Below, piece by piece: positions 34,575 through 46,151 of a DNA stretch of 64,000 nucleotides; the stretch's first letter is position 1, and each line of letters opens with the position of its first letter. The notes below the pieces were generated by a model. It ran no database searches. It was not told the origin of the DNA and was given only the letters and a program-made list of their open reading frames with translations. Where the stretch lies: NCBI RefSeq assembly GCF_041381155.1, contig NC_091149.1:10494609-10558608 (forward strand). Direction: 5' to 3'. The position numbers and the translations under genes were made by a program. The DNA is from Argopecten irradians (taxonomy: Eukaryota > Mollusca > Bivalvia > Pectinida > Pectinidae).

Positions 34575-37500
34575 ATGGTTGTCGGAATTCATCATTTGTT
34601 CTTACTTTTCACACTAGGATCCTGTGAAAGTAATGTAACACAGATGATTGAGATGACCCAAATGAGAAATAAGCGTCACACAGATGAAAGTGCGGGTATT
34701 ACAACGTTAACGTCTAGTCTACTTCGATGTGCGGTACAGTGCAGCGATACGTCATGCCTATCGCTATCATACCATGCTGGAACAAAAAGTTGTCGTGTCT
34801 TTGATTTTCTGATTACCAATGACACATCTGTGTCCACTAGTGAAAGTGGATGGAAATCTTACCAGAAAAACAGTGGAGGTAAGATCAAAAGATTCCTTAC
34901 TACGCTTGGTATTCTATCATAACTGATATTCATAACTGATATGTTGAAGTCTTCCTTAAGTTATAAGCCAAATGTATTGCAGTTGATAGCAACTTTATCA
35001 TAAATGATATTTTGATTTTCTTTTGAAGTTCCAAGTCAAATTAATTTGAGTTGATAGTCACTTTATCATAACTAACATTTTGATTTCTTTTTCATGTTTC
35101 AAGTCAAATGTATTGGAATTGATAGTCATTTCATCATAACTAATATTTTGACTTTCCTTTTCATGTTTCAAGTCAAATGTAATGAAATTGATAGTCACTT
35201 TATCATAGCTAACATTTTTATTTCTTTTTCATGTTTCAAGTCAAATGTAATGAAATTGATAGTCACTTTATCATAACTAACATTTTGATTTCTTTTTCAT
35301 GTTCCAAGTCAAATGTATTGGAGTTGATAGTCACTTGATCATAACTAACATTTTGATTTCTTTTTTATGTTTCAAGTCAAGTTAATTGGAGTTGATAGTC
35401 ACTTGATCATAACTAATATTTTGAATTTCCTTTTCATGTTTCAAGTCAAGTTAATTGGAGTTGATAGTCACTTGATCATAACTAATATTTTGAATTTCCT
35501 TTTCATGTTTCAAGTCAAGTTAATTGGAGTTGATAGTCACTTGATCATAACTAATATTTTGAATTTCCTTTTCATGTTTCAAGTCAATTAATTGGAGTTG
35601 ATAGTCACTTGATCATAACTAATATTTTGAATTTCCTTTTCATGTTTCAAGTCAAGTTAATTGGAGTTGATAGTCACTTGATCATAACTAATATTTTGAA
35701 TTTCCTTTTCATGTTTCAAGTCAAGTTAATTGGAGTTGATAGTCACTTGATCATAACTAATATTTTGAATTTCCTTTTCATGTTTCAAGTCAAGTTAATT
35801 GGAGTTGATAGCCACTTGAACATAACTAATATTTTGAATTTCCTTTTCATGTTTCAAGTCAAGTTAATTGGAGTTGATAGTCACTTGATCATAACTAATA
35901 TTTTGAATTTCCTTTTCATGTTTCAAGTCAAGTTAATTGGAGTTGATAGTCACTTGATCATAACTAATATTTTGATTTCCTTTTTATGTTTCAAGTCAAG
36001 TTAATTGGAGTTGATAGTCACTTGATCATAACTAATATTTTGAATTTCCTTTTCATGTTTCAAGTCAAGTTAATTGGAGTTGATAGCCACTTGATCATAA
36101 CTAATATTTTGAATTTCCTTTTCATGTTTCAAGTCAAGTTAATTGGAGTTGATAGTCACTTGATCATAACTAATATTTTGAATTTTCTTTTCATGTTTCA
36201 AGTCAAGTTAATTGGAGTTGATAATCACTTGATCATAAATAATGTTTTGAATTTCCTTTTCATGTTTCAAGTCAAGTTAATTGGAGTTGGTAGCCACTTG
36301 AACATAACTAATATTTTGATTTCTTCCTGTACTTTCAAGCCAAATGTATTGAAGTTGATCGTTAATGTATCATTACTAATATTGTGATATCTTTTTTTGT
36401 AGTTTTAAATAGAATATATTGGAGTTGAAAGTCACTTTTATTTATCATAACTGATATTTTGATGTCTTCCTGTAGTTTCAAAACAAATTATCGGAATTAA
36501 TAGCCACTTTATCATCACTGATGTTTTAATTTCTTCTTAAATGTTAAAGTCAAATGTGTGGAAATCGATTTCTACTTGACGTTTGAATTCAAATGTATAT
36601 AAAAATAGATTTAAATACACATTTAATATTTTTTAAGTAGTATGCATATCAGATCAAAAAGAGAAGTCAAGGTCGTTTATATATCTCGTCCGAGTTTCCC
36701 TTAAAATTCTGTTGATTTCCCACAAGGTAAATATACTGACTCAGGCGAGAATAAAAACCCCATAGGAAACTGTACGTTCGTTATTTGTCAGGTGTTCAAT
36801 TAATGTTTTATAAAAATGACCTTACATCTTTAAATGACCTTACATTTTCTAATGTGATGCAAAGTAGCATGACTAGAATCAATGCATGACAATAGGCTAA
36901 CCACAGGGAATGCAATATATCCTTAAAAGAGTCATAATTGAATCCGGCAGCACTGCCGTTGAATATTCTCTCAAGATATCCTTTTATACGCATGACAAAG
37001 CGTTAATATACATAACAAAGCTTTACAAGGCGTTTTTGTTTTGGATAATATGAAACAGTCAGGGATAACATTTCTTTGTGGAAAATTTTAATTCTTGAAC
37101 CCAAAGTTAATTATGGCATTACTTAAAAAAATATGGATAGCGTAAGAGTTCAATGCTCAAGGCGACCTCGTGATAATTACTCGTTTATAACGCAATTATA
37201 TATCGTTATGCAAGTAGATTGTTATGTAGATTTTATAACCAGACATTTTAATTAAAGCTCTAATAAAGATGAGAACATCATCACATAGATTGTACATAGA
37301 AACAGGTCGGTGGCACAAGCCTAATCCAATTCCAGTCGATTTGAGATATTGTTTTAATTGTGCAAAAATTGAAGATGAATGTCATTTTATCTTGGAATGT
37401 CCTATTTATGTAGATATTAGATCAAAACTGTTAAAAAAGAAATTTTGGTTGAGGCCTAATATGACTAAATTCATAGATCTCTTGACTTCAGAAAATAGTA

Positions 37501-39911
37501 GCATTGTTAAAAATTTAGCTATCTTTGTTCACAAGGCTAATGAAGTTAGAAATTCAATATTATTTGATAATTGATATATTTGTTATGTGCATCCTTTCGC
37601 TGATTTCTTTTTTTTATTTATATATATATAGTGTACATCCTTTTTCCAGAAAAGTCTGTTTACCATTGTCATGTCTGTATTTGTTTTGCACAAAGGCTTT
37701 TTAGCCTATTTGCTAAATGAAATAAAGATTATTCATATTCATAAAGATTATTCATATATAACTGACTGACCCGCCCACCTTGAATCCATTTCCTTTTCAT
37801 TCTATTATATAGCTGATTGTCTCGCCCACTTTGATTTCTTTTCATTTTTCTATTACATAATATAACTATTTGTATTTCATAGCTGACTGCCTCTCACAAT
37901 TTGATTTCAATTTATTTCTTCTATTGTAGCTGACTGTTCCGCCCCATGGTTTCATGGTAATAGGCCAAACAAAAGCATATGCCTGTTTAGGGTTACACCG
38001 GCAAAAAAATAGAGTCGGTAGGTCGGGAGGATTTTTTTAATTGTCCTTTATTCTAAAATTATGGCCGAAACCGGAGTCTGAAAATGAAATTTCCACTTTT
38101 ATTTTATTTTCGAAGAAAAGTGCGAAAAAAAATAGTTTCGAGGGTAAAAATTTAGGGTCGGTCGGGTAACCCTAAACAAACATATTATTTTTTGGCCTTA
38201 TAAAGCTGCCAGCCCTACACATCTTGGCTTTATTTTAATGTTTCTATTGTATTATTTAGCTGACAGCCCCGCCCACTTTGGCTTCATTTTAATTTGTCTC
38301 CTGTACCATATAGCTGATTGCCCCGCCCACCTCGGCTACATCTACAACGATAACCTGGACTGGTGTTACCGGCTAGTCACTGGACTAGGATTAAATGTCC
38401 CTAGTGCACTCAGTACATGTGGTTCAGATGGAGCGCATCTTATTCGGATCAACTCAGTTGAACGACAAAATTTTATAACCTCCTATCTGCGTAAGTCTAT
38501 TTCAGTTTTAATGTAATATAAATATCGTATAGCCGGTTTTTTTTATGAATCAAAATTTTCGATTTGCTCTAAAAACGAGAAAATCAAAATTTAGCGGTTT
38601 TAAATTTTCGCCATCCAACCAATATGCCGCTAAATCGCGAAATATCATTGCCACTAAAATATGAACCCTAGGAATATAAAGGGTTTTACAGTATCAATAA
38701 ATGTAAATGTAAACAAGCTGTGTAAAATGTTCTTCCGATGAGTACCATCTTCTTTAAAATCTGTATCCGCTGTGTAAAATGTTCTTCCGATAAGTACCAT
38801 CTTCTTTAAAATCTGTATCCAAACACCAAATTGATTAGGTCAGAGCAATTATTACACAAATGTAATTTCTCGAATACTTCACCTAAGTTTTACCTGATCT
38901 ACCTGCACGGAATTTACTCCAGTGCAGGTGTATACATACCTCAACATTTTAAAATATTACCTGATGTTAGGATTAATATAACATGCAACTTACCTAATAT
39001 TTTCCATCCATGTATCACCTGAATTCTGTGTAGTGGTTAAGTGTCCTGTTCTACATGTACAGTGTGCGTCAATCACAAGTCAAGTCAGAAATTAAAGTTA
39101 ATTCAAAAATAAGCTCAAGTAGTGATATCGCATGTACGTATCGTCAACATTCTTTGCATATGAAATAACATGTCATTACTTACCTCGAATTACGGAGTAT
39201 AAATTTCATGTTTAAAAATATCAGAAAAAAGTTATTTTGAATTCCGTCGAAAACTCAAAATTACATACGTTATAATTTCATGAAAGACTATAGATGGGAT
39301 TACCAAATTTACGCATTTACCAAGATATCCAAGTTGAAATCAAGTTAGTTGAACTTTTCATGCAAAATTATGCTTCATGCAAAACGTATGGTAAAACGTT
39401 AGACGTTTGTTTTAACTTTTCATGCAAATGTACATTGTTTGCTTAAAATAAGATTGATGTTTGTTTGAACTTTTCATGCAGACGTATGTTTATGAAATAG
39501 ACGTTTGCTTAAATTTTTAATGCAAATATATGCTAATATGACATATGTGTTTGGATTAACATAAGTTTTACTGTTTATCAATGCAATAATGATTGTTTTT
39601 TAAGCTTAAGCTGAGAAACTAATATTTTCTAGTAGTATCAAATAATGCGAGTTATATGGGAGCTAAAGCTAAAATCCCTAACGTTTTCTTTTCCAGTATC
39701 AAATAGTGTTAATTCTATATATATCGGAGGCCATTCTGAGAATAGGGATAACAACTTTGTGTACGAGGATGGCACCCCGCTACCCTACACCTCCTGGGAC
39801 ACAAACCAGCCTGTCAATCAAGAAAGAATTTACATCGAACTAAAAGGAGCACAGTATGTATGGGCTAATGGCCATGGGACGATGAGTCGTGACTTCATGT
39901 GTGAAATATAA
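34575..39911 (+). CDS. Secreted PAN-like / C-type lectin-like protein, three exons
   Basis: Exons are 34575-34878, 38314-38490 and 39697-39911. The phases agree and give 231 residues. Residues 1 to about 18 form a signal peptide (MVVGIHHLFLLFTLGSC). Next comes a cysteine-bearing segment (LLRCAVQCSDTSCLSLSYHA, then CRVFDF) like a short PAN/apple domain. Exons 2-3 form a C-type lectin-like fold: ADCPAHLGYIYNDNLDWCYR, GAHLIRINSVERQNFITSYL, IYIGGHSENRDNNFVYEDG, LPYTSWDTNQPVNQERIY and FMCEI at the stop. The N-terminal Cys pair and the outer Cys pair are present. The inner pair and a clear EPN/QPD sugar motif are not, so calcium-dependent sugar binding is doubtful. Such proteins often act in mollusc innate recognition, which is inference here. 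Both internal acceptors are flanked by repeat copies of themselves. Confidence 0.88.
34945..36540 (+). repeat. 69-bp minisatellite in lectin intron 1
   Basis: About 20-23 units read CATGTTTCAAGTCAAGTTAA, TTGGAGTTGATAGTCACTTG and ATCATAACTAATATTTTGAA. They are most alike at 35370-36300 and decayed at both ends. Because 69 is a multiple of three, open frames of FQVKLIGVDSHLIITNILNF arise (35367-36387). They are not preceded by any exon signal, and I do not regard them as coding. Confidence 0.95.
36541..37246 (+). other. Lectin intron 1, unique part
   Basis: No exon or repeat was recognised. Confidence 0.5.
37247..37745 (+). mobile_element. LINE 3' fragment with zinc-knuckle end
   Basis: Begins LIKALIKMRTSSHRLYIETG and continues CFNCAKIEDECHFILECPIY. 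It ends at a TGA-closed frame (stop near 37574), then a 3' UTR and the tail AAATAAAGATTATTCATATT. The CxxC…H…C end matches the C-terminus of the LINE at 46443-48371, so it is a severely 5'-truncated relative on the opposite strand. It lies in lectin intron 1. Confidence 0.8.
37757..38335 (+). repeat. Degenerate array copying the acceptor of lectin exon 2
   Basis: Seven copies of (T)AG|CTGAYTGCCCCGCCCAC with a pyrimidine-rich stretch between them: at about 37757, 37811, 37881, 37927, 38208, 38258 and the real one at 38311. Units are about 50-70 bases. At least five copies keep AG before the exon-like bases. A MITE (37978-38182) interrupts the array. Confidence 0.85.
37978..38182. mobile_element. 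~205-bp MITE, GTTTAGGGTTAC ends
   Basis: Inverted ends are CTGTTTAGGGTTAC and GTAACCCTAAACAAA, with GTCGGTAGGTCGGG/GGTCGGTCGGG just inside. A possible CATAT direct repeat flanks it. It has inserted into the exon-edge array of the lectin gene. A relative is at 12870-13010. Confidence 0.7.
38717..38820 (+). repeat. 52-bp tandem duplication in lectin intron 2
   Basis: Two copies of GCTGTGTAAAATGTTCTTCC…TTTAAAATCTGTATCC are nearly identical. No exon sequence is included. Confidence 0.9.
38821..39604 (+). other. Lectin intron 2 remainder
   Basis: AT-rich, with several loose copies of TTTGAACTTTTCATGCAAA between 39345 and 39530. No exon recognised. Confidence 0.5.
39605..39705 (+). repeat. Duplication over the acceptor of lectin exon 3
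   Basis: Two diverged copies at a 61-bp period. AGCTTAAGCTGAGAAACTAA then TTTTCTAGTAG|TATCAAATA is matched by AGCTAAAGCTAAAATCCCTA then TTTTCTTTTCCAG|TATCAAATA. The second is the working acceptor at 39696/39697. The first still has AG before the same nine exon bases. Confidence 0.8.
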
Positions 39912-40126
39912 AGATAGAAACGTTCCGAAGAGACATTGATTATGACGTCATGATGTCGCTACGTCACAAGTTGAGACTGATGAAATAGAGTGGGTGTCTG
40001 AAACGGGATGTTAAGAATCTGTATACAGGACAAAGGCGAACTTAAAACTATAACTATAGCTACTCAGAAAATATCGGTTCCTATTTCACATGATTTTTCA
40101 AACCTGCAATTCACCTTTTTTATTTC

Positions 40127-40385
40127 TATAGCGCCTCCAACATAGAATGTTAGTTTATTTCTATAGCGCCTCCAACATAGGATGTTAGTTTATTTCTATA
40201 GCTCATCTAACATAGGATGCTAGTTTATTTTAAGAGCTCATCAAACAAAGGAAGTTGATCTATTTCTTTAGCTCATCCAACATATAAAGGATCTCAGATT
40301 ATTTCTAGAGCTCATCAAACATAGGATGTAAGTTTATTTTCAAAGCTCATTAAATATAAGATTCTAGTTTATTTCTTGAGATCAG
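40127..40385. repeat. ~38-bp minisatellite, about 7 units
   Basis: Units of GTTTATTTCTATAGCGCCTC plus CAACATAGGATGTTA. It starts about 215 bases after the lectin stop and may lie in its 3' UTR. Confidence 0.88.
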
Positions 40386-43300
40386 TGGTTTCAAAAATAG
40401 GGCAGTTACTTTTGAACACGAAAGATATGTTTAAAATTGAAGTTCATCTCAATACTACTGGATAAGAATAAGCTTATATCTATTCTTGATCACTTTGTAA
40501 TGAAATGTTCCACTTATGCTTTGTTCATTGGATACCTGCTATTGGTGACACTATGAAGCGTGACGTGCGTAGTGCAGTCATCCGTGGGTCTCCGACGATT
40601 GGCTCTATTAAGATTCTTAGTTTTAGTCGTTGACAAAGTAGAAGAGTTCGAGTAAAGAACGATAACTCTGGATTTCACCTTCTTAAAAAACCCATTAAAA
40701 TATGCTTGCAAAAGCACCATTCATGAAATTAATTATATAAAATCCATTACGATAAGCGATCTGTATTGATCGCTTTGCAAATAAAACATTAATAGCAATA
40801 TACAGTACGTTTAATTCATTTTATATATGAAGAAACAAATACACAAGATTATTGATTTTGTATCCGCTTTTATTTTACTCCTGTATTGGGCCGCTTAACA
40901 GATATGAAAAACATATATCACTTATGCATATTTTCTATATTAAGATAACAAGGCTGAATTCGTAGAGACGTTATAGGAAATCCGGTAATATGTATTGTAC
41001 ACTTACATACACCATGTTGTACATAGTGAAGGGTGGGTGAATGACATATTCCTTTATTGACCTAAATATCAAATGCTGAGTAATGAAGTTTTGCTGATGT
41101 TTACGTATATGTAGGAACGTAATGGGCCATGGTGTATTGTATATTTTGGGATAATTAATTCAATTTTTTAATTAATTTCAATTCAATTAATTTGAATTAA
41201 TTCAATTAATTCAAATTCATGTGTAGTTATTATTATAGTGTGTTCAGTACGAAACCACAAATTGAGTGTCTTGATAAATTATTAATAAGATGAGTCATAA
41301 GTACTCTCTAAGAGTAGGATTTTGGTACGGTATTCTTTTACAGTGTACCACTTATAACTAGCATTTCCATTGGCAAAGAAGGTATTTTCTAGTGGATGAA
41401 ACAAATATACAATGATTTCGTAAAATAATTCACTCAATATGTTTTTAATTTTGAAAAAAAAAGTGTTTACATTTTGTATGTATGAATAGTGAATTTAACT
41501 ACACTGATTAATTTGAGTAGATCGTTTTGATATATTGTAGATATAACACAGAAATCTGAGTGAACTATCATCATATATTTAAAATGCACTCAGATTATGC
41601 ATTATATCTTCTTCTTAACATAAAATTATCCTTAAAAATAAAATACATCCATTTTATATCATAATATAGAGATAGTGGGACTGTAAAGAAGAATTGAGAT
41701 CTATACATGTACGTTCAACACATCTAACGTAATGCACAAGCTATCGGTAACCCTGTAAGATTTTATGAGGTTATGAATAACAAATTCTGTGTATTAGAAA
41801 ACAGGACATGTGAGTCTATTAGATCATTGAAGTATCATGTTTGCCTCTATAGCCTTTCCAAATGGAAAGCTATTTATGTATATATGGTCTATTAACCACT
41901 AGCGTAGAAAGTTCTGCATGTACATGTAATAATATATGACTTTAGATGAAATATAATTGGTTTAAAAATAAACGCAATGGCGACGAATGTTGGCAGAAAA
42001 ATATCATTCGAATTCCGTTCATATACTAATTACGCAGTTAAGTATTTTAGCAGAATAAATTTCAAATGCTATTTTATGAAATGATTATTAGATTTTGTTT
42101 GATTTTAAAGTCTTTTTGAGTAATGCTATCCTCGGTTTACCATTTCAAAGAAATAAAAACTTACGTCACACTACATTGGAACATTTTATTAAAGATATGC
42201 CTTATCTTCACCACATACAAAACCCAGGGCATGACAATAATAACCTAACATATATACAGTAATAATAAAGACTTAAAATGGCAAAGACGATGACCAATTT
42301 ACGGCAGTCGTAAATTTAAACTGCCGTAAATCATCAATGTCGTAATTGGTATTTCTATGATCTATAGTTATCGAATGTATATGCCCGACACAACCAATAA
42401 GTAGACGTAAGTTTCGACTGCATGTCATTCACAAATACAAACATGTTACATTGGAGAGGTCACTGGATACCAAGCTAACTAACTGATAAAACGTGCAGAT
42501 TTATAATACATCTAATGCGTAGAGTGTGATGTTAATCAACGTCAGTAAAACTGAGTTTTGAGATATTTGAAGGACGTCAGTGAGGAACGATTACCGTTAA
42601 CTAATCGTCCCATCTTCTGGTGCTTGCGATGTCACAAAATGTCGAAATTTGATGTAGCAATCACCAGAAGGTGGATGGACTAATTAACGGTAAATTTTAC
42701 TTCATTTACGTCGTTTTTGTAACTCGAAATCGACGCATTAAAAAGAGGAACAAAATAACTGCTCGCGATAGGTTCTTTCACATATTTTCTGCTTAAAGCC
42801 TGTCACATTACAGATTAAATGAAATATTATTTGAATGATGCATAGCAGGATAAAAATAAAATAAGACAACATACTGAAATAATGTGATCGGAATTATTTA
42901 TTCTTCTTTCACAAAACTTGTAATTAAAATTAGTCTGTTTTGCTACACCATTTGAACATGATTTCCGTTTTTATGTGCATAGTCAAAATATCTGCATTGA
43001 AGAGATTCTAAAATTGAAAAAAAATATGATACAAAAATCGCTACAAAGAGTTGACACATCAATCTTCCACATAAAAAATGTAGAGCGGTCGTCGTACCAT
43101 TGTATGTCTTAAAACAGACTAATAAAACTTAAACATAGGATATACTTTTCAATTATGTACCTTTGTTGTGGTCTATGAGGCGTTACATTTTGTATACCGG
43201 ACTGGTAGAATTAGTAATGACTTAGGGCCGTATTTTTTGTTTTAAATTCTACCTGGATGGTAAGACACCATATGGACCCGTGAATCATATGTCATTACTT

Positions 43301-44779
43301 CTACTATCAGATATGTAGTTACTTTGACAAATGTCAAGTAATATCTGATGTGAAAATAAATTAAAATAAACATGATGGCCATATGACGCCACTTTGAAGA
43401 ACTCCACGTTTGGGTAATAACAACACAAAGGAAAAGTGACTCGGTGTTTCTAAAATGAAAACACCGACCATGTATTAGCCAATGAGCATGTGGAGAAATA
43501 AGATTATATCCAATATTATAAATGTAATGAAGATTTCTATTTTGGCAGTTCTAAAACGTTCTTTAACGTGGGAACTACATACGTGTGGTTTTGTAATGTC
43601 GTTAATTAATGATGCATTATATATAATTATACATAATGGAAAAATTGATTTATAAAATCTCAATAACACCACAACATTATCTCAACTTCGGAAAATTATT
43701 ATATTCAGAAGTTTTAATGGAATAATAACGAGACAGAGGCTCGATTCAATATGAATAATTAAATTGATTTCCACATCAGTTTGACCCATATAATATAAAT
43801 TGTCTAATAGATATACGTATATAACTACCTGAGGGCAAATAGCAATACGAACATATATTTGTGTTTATATGTAGAGTGTATAATACTGTATAAATTCAAA
43901 ACAAAGTAAAAATTCTAAATACACATATATCAATAAATCGGAAAATCTTGAAAAAGCAGTATCTGTAGTAGAAGCACAAGAAGCTGATATATAACAAAGT
44001 CATTAATGTTTGTCGATAATGTGGCTAATGTCATATTAAAGTTTATCCTGAGAATTTATGACGTCATTACATTAAAAATCACGTGATATCGGGATTTGAG
44101 GACTAAAGAGTTAGTAGAATATTTTTCTGCACTTTTGATTCGAAGTTATCAAAGTGTCAAACTCATGAATAGCATTGCTGTTTATTTTTGACAATCGTCT
44201 CAAAGGACACTGACCAAAAAAATCAAAAAAAAATTCTATCAAAGACTAGTTTCCTAAAACACAAATATCATGTTACCTTATCTAAAATACCACATTTATA
44301 TTGTAAACAGAGGTAATTAAATTAAAACATTGTTAGACATTATGAAATAACGGTCATCTAATGACATCAAAAAAATGTTTTGTTGAAGAAATTGTTGGGT
44401 TTTACCATCAATGAATTCACCGGATGATTATCAAAAATCACTCAGATAAAATAATCGCCAATAAAGAATATTTACAGTAATGTATTTTATCACATCAATT
44501 AATAACAAAACAAAAACAAATCAAACGAAACAGAAATCCTTATTCACCGGTTATTATGAATGCCCAACAAACCCCTTTAAAGACCAATATATCATCATTT
44601 TTACAGTTCATATTTCCACAACTTTTAAAAGCACTTTTAGAGATGTAAGCGTACAAGTTATATACATATGAGTAAAACAAAAAAACATGCACCAGTTGAG
44701 CCAAAGTTCGCCTCAATCCCATTGTAATGCACTCTTTATAGACCTTACAAGGAAAGCGCATGAAGTTTTCCCTGAGCAA
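40386..44779. other. Intergenic stretch between lectin and MIOX
   Basis: AT-rich, with no gene or RNA gene recognised. An AT-only near-palindrome lies at 41150-41215 and a foldback at 42588-42694. Short inverted motifs lie around 42298-42350 (TTTACGGCAGT…ACTGCCGTAAA). Confidence 0.5.
42588..42694. repeat. ~105-bp foldback
   Basis: Inverted arms TTACCGTTAACTAATCGTCC…CTTCTGGTG and CACCAGAAG…GACTAATTAACGGTAA enclose a loop of about 40 bases. It could be a small MITE. No target duplication was identified. Confidence 0.65.
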
Positions 44780-45646
44780 TCACCATTTGAGTTTCCCTGG
44801 AATGTACTTGTCCATAAGATGGCTGTAGTAGGTCTGAAGATCGTCCACATCGGGTGGAATCGGAGACTTCGTGTAGAGGTCAAACTGGTTGAATTCATTG
44901 ACCCATGTCATCATCTCATTGTCCTTGTTGTTGCATAGGTATTCGTAGGCACCTGAGGTATGCCAGGGGTAGAAGGAATGGAACCGGATCATGTACAAAG
45001 CCTCTTCCGGCAGGTAGCACTTGTTGAGGTCAGAGGTCAGCACGCGGTATAAATATTCATCGTGACCCCATGACATGATGATGTTATTTAGTCCGCAGTT
45101 TTCCGTGTATATTCCAAGTTTGGAATTCAGCTTTTCGTCTTGTAAATCCGGATTATCTTTGAAACTTTCCGTCCCGAACACGATGTTTTTGTCCGGATAG
45201 CAACCTACCGGGAATGTATCGCCCACTGTTGACCATTGCGGCTCACCCCAATGCGCCATCACTTTCCCGGCATCATGGATCAGACCGACGACATGGAACC
45301 AATCTTTATCCGGGTGTGCCTTTCGGATGGCCTCAGCAGTTTGATATGCATGTAAAGAGTTCGGAATGTCAACGTCGGGATCACTTTCATCCATAAAGTT
45401 ATCGAGTGAATTAATAGCTTCCATCATTGTCATTTCGGCGTGATTAAACTTTGTGTAATATTCGATCTTCCCTCGAACGTACTCCAGTGTCTGGTGGGTA
45501 TGCATGTTTCTGTAGGTGTTTATAACCCGGGTAGGCGAGTTATGTATATCAAACTCACGATAATCCTTCTTGTCTTTATATTCCGGTCGGTATTCCGAGG
45601 GGTCGGACAGCACGACCTTAGTTACCTTGGAATTTTCGGTTGACAT
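44780..45646 (-). CDS. MIOX: Myo-inositol oxygenase, complete, single exon
   Basis: This enzyme is a cytosolic di-iron HD-domain oxygenase that cleaves myo-inositol with O2 to D-glucuronate, the first step of inositol catabolism. The frame has 288 codons against about 285 in mammals and is collinear throughout. The conserved core is visible in MDESDPDVDIPNSLHAYQTA, EAIRKAHPDKDWFHVVGLIH, GEPQWSTVGDTFPVGC, FKDNPDLQD, MSWGHDEYLYRV and YMIRFHSFYPWHT. The six metal ligands are all present: H99, H124, D125, H195, H223 and D256. The start is fixed by the family length, and the next upstream in-frame codons do not resemble the family. Vertebrate MIOX genes have many introns, whereas this one has none and looks fully functional. 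An old retrocopy or lineage-specific intron loss would explain that. The stop codon directly follows GKLKW. Confidence 0.97.
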   Translation of the reverse strand: MSTENSKVTKVVLSDPSEYRPEYKDKKDYREFDIHNSPTRVINTYRNMHTHQTLEYVRGKIEYYTKFNHAEMTMMEAINSLDNFMDESDPDVDIPNSLHAYQTAEAIRKAHPDKDWFHVVGLIHDAGKVMAHWGEPQWSTVGDTFPVGCYPDKNIVFGTESFKDNPDLQDEKLNSKLGIYTENCGLNNIIMSWGHDEYLYRVLTSDLNKCYLPEEALYMIRFHSFYPWHTSGAYEYLCNNKDNEMMTWVNEFNQFDLYTKSPIPPDVDDLQTYYSHLMDKYIPGKLKW

Positions 45647-45678
45647 CTTCTCAGCAGTTTTACCAGGTTTGGAATGAG

Positions 45679-45684
45679 TATATA
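45679..45684 (-). promoter_or_regulatory. Candidate MIOX TATA box
   Basis: TATATA (in GTAGTATATACTC on the minus strand) lies about 35 bases before the MIOX start codon. That is the right distance for a short 5' UTR. There is no other support. Confidence 0.3.
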
Positions 45685-46151
45685 CTACGGACTATAATGG
45701 GCTCAAAATGGCGAGCTGATCCACACACCGAGATTAGTATAGTATCGACTGTATGTTTGTTGATGTTCCTACACAGCTGCCTAATGTAGTATGACGAATG
45801 AATCTTCAAATCATGTTATTCGCACGACTTAGATCATTTAAATTCCGATCACATACTGAAGAACCAGATACGAATAATACACTGTCGCTCGGGTATGTTG
45901 TGAGCAGGTCACGGCCATAACACTACGTGTGTAAAAGGTATGTGTTGATAAACATTGGATTCAGTCTGTGGTATGGTAATTGTGGCTAACCTATAGTCTG
46001 TTTCTTATAACACTGTGCAGTTGTGTGTGTATGTGTATTGGGTTCCCGCTATGTGTGGGGTTAAGTTTGAGCACATACATAATGCATAACAATGGGTTGA
46101 CAAATGTCATATTCAACATCTGTCGACCACATCAGTATATAATCAGAAGAT
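45685..46151. other. MIOX upstream flank
   Basis: No gene or repeat recognised up to the tail of the neighbouring LINE. Confidence 0.45.

Noticed and set aside
35367-36387. Plus-strand frames of 74-133 codons
   Set aside because: They arise from the 69-bp intronic minisatellite. There is no splice phase match with the lectin exons.
41150-41215. AT-only near-palindrome as a regulatory site
   Set aside because: Simple AATTAATTCAATT slippage explains it. There is no gene nearby.
44687-45643. Plus-strand frames opposite MIOX
   Set aside because: Antisense shadows of a strongly conserved coding sequence.
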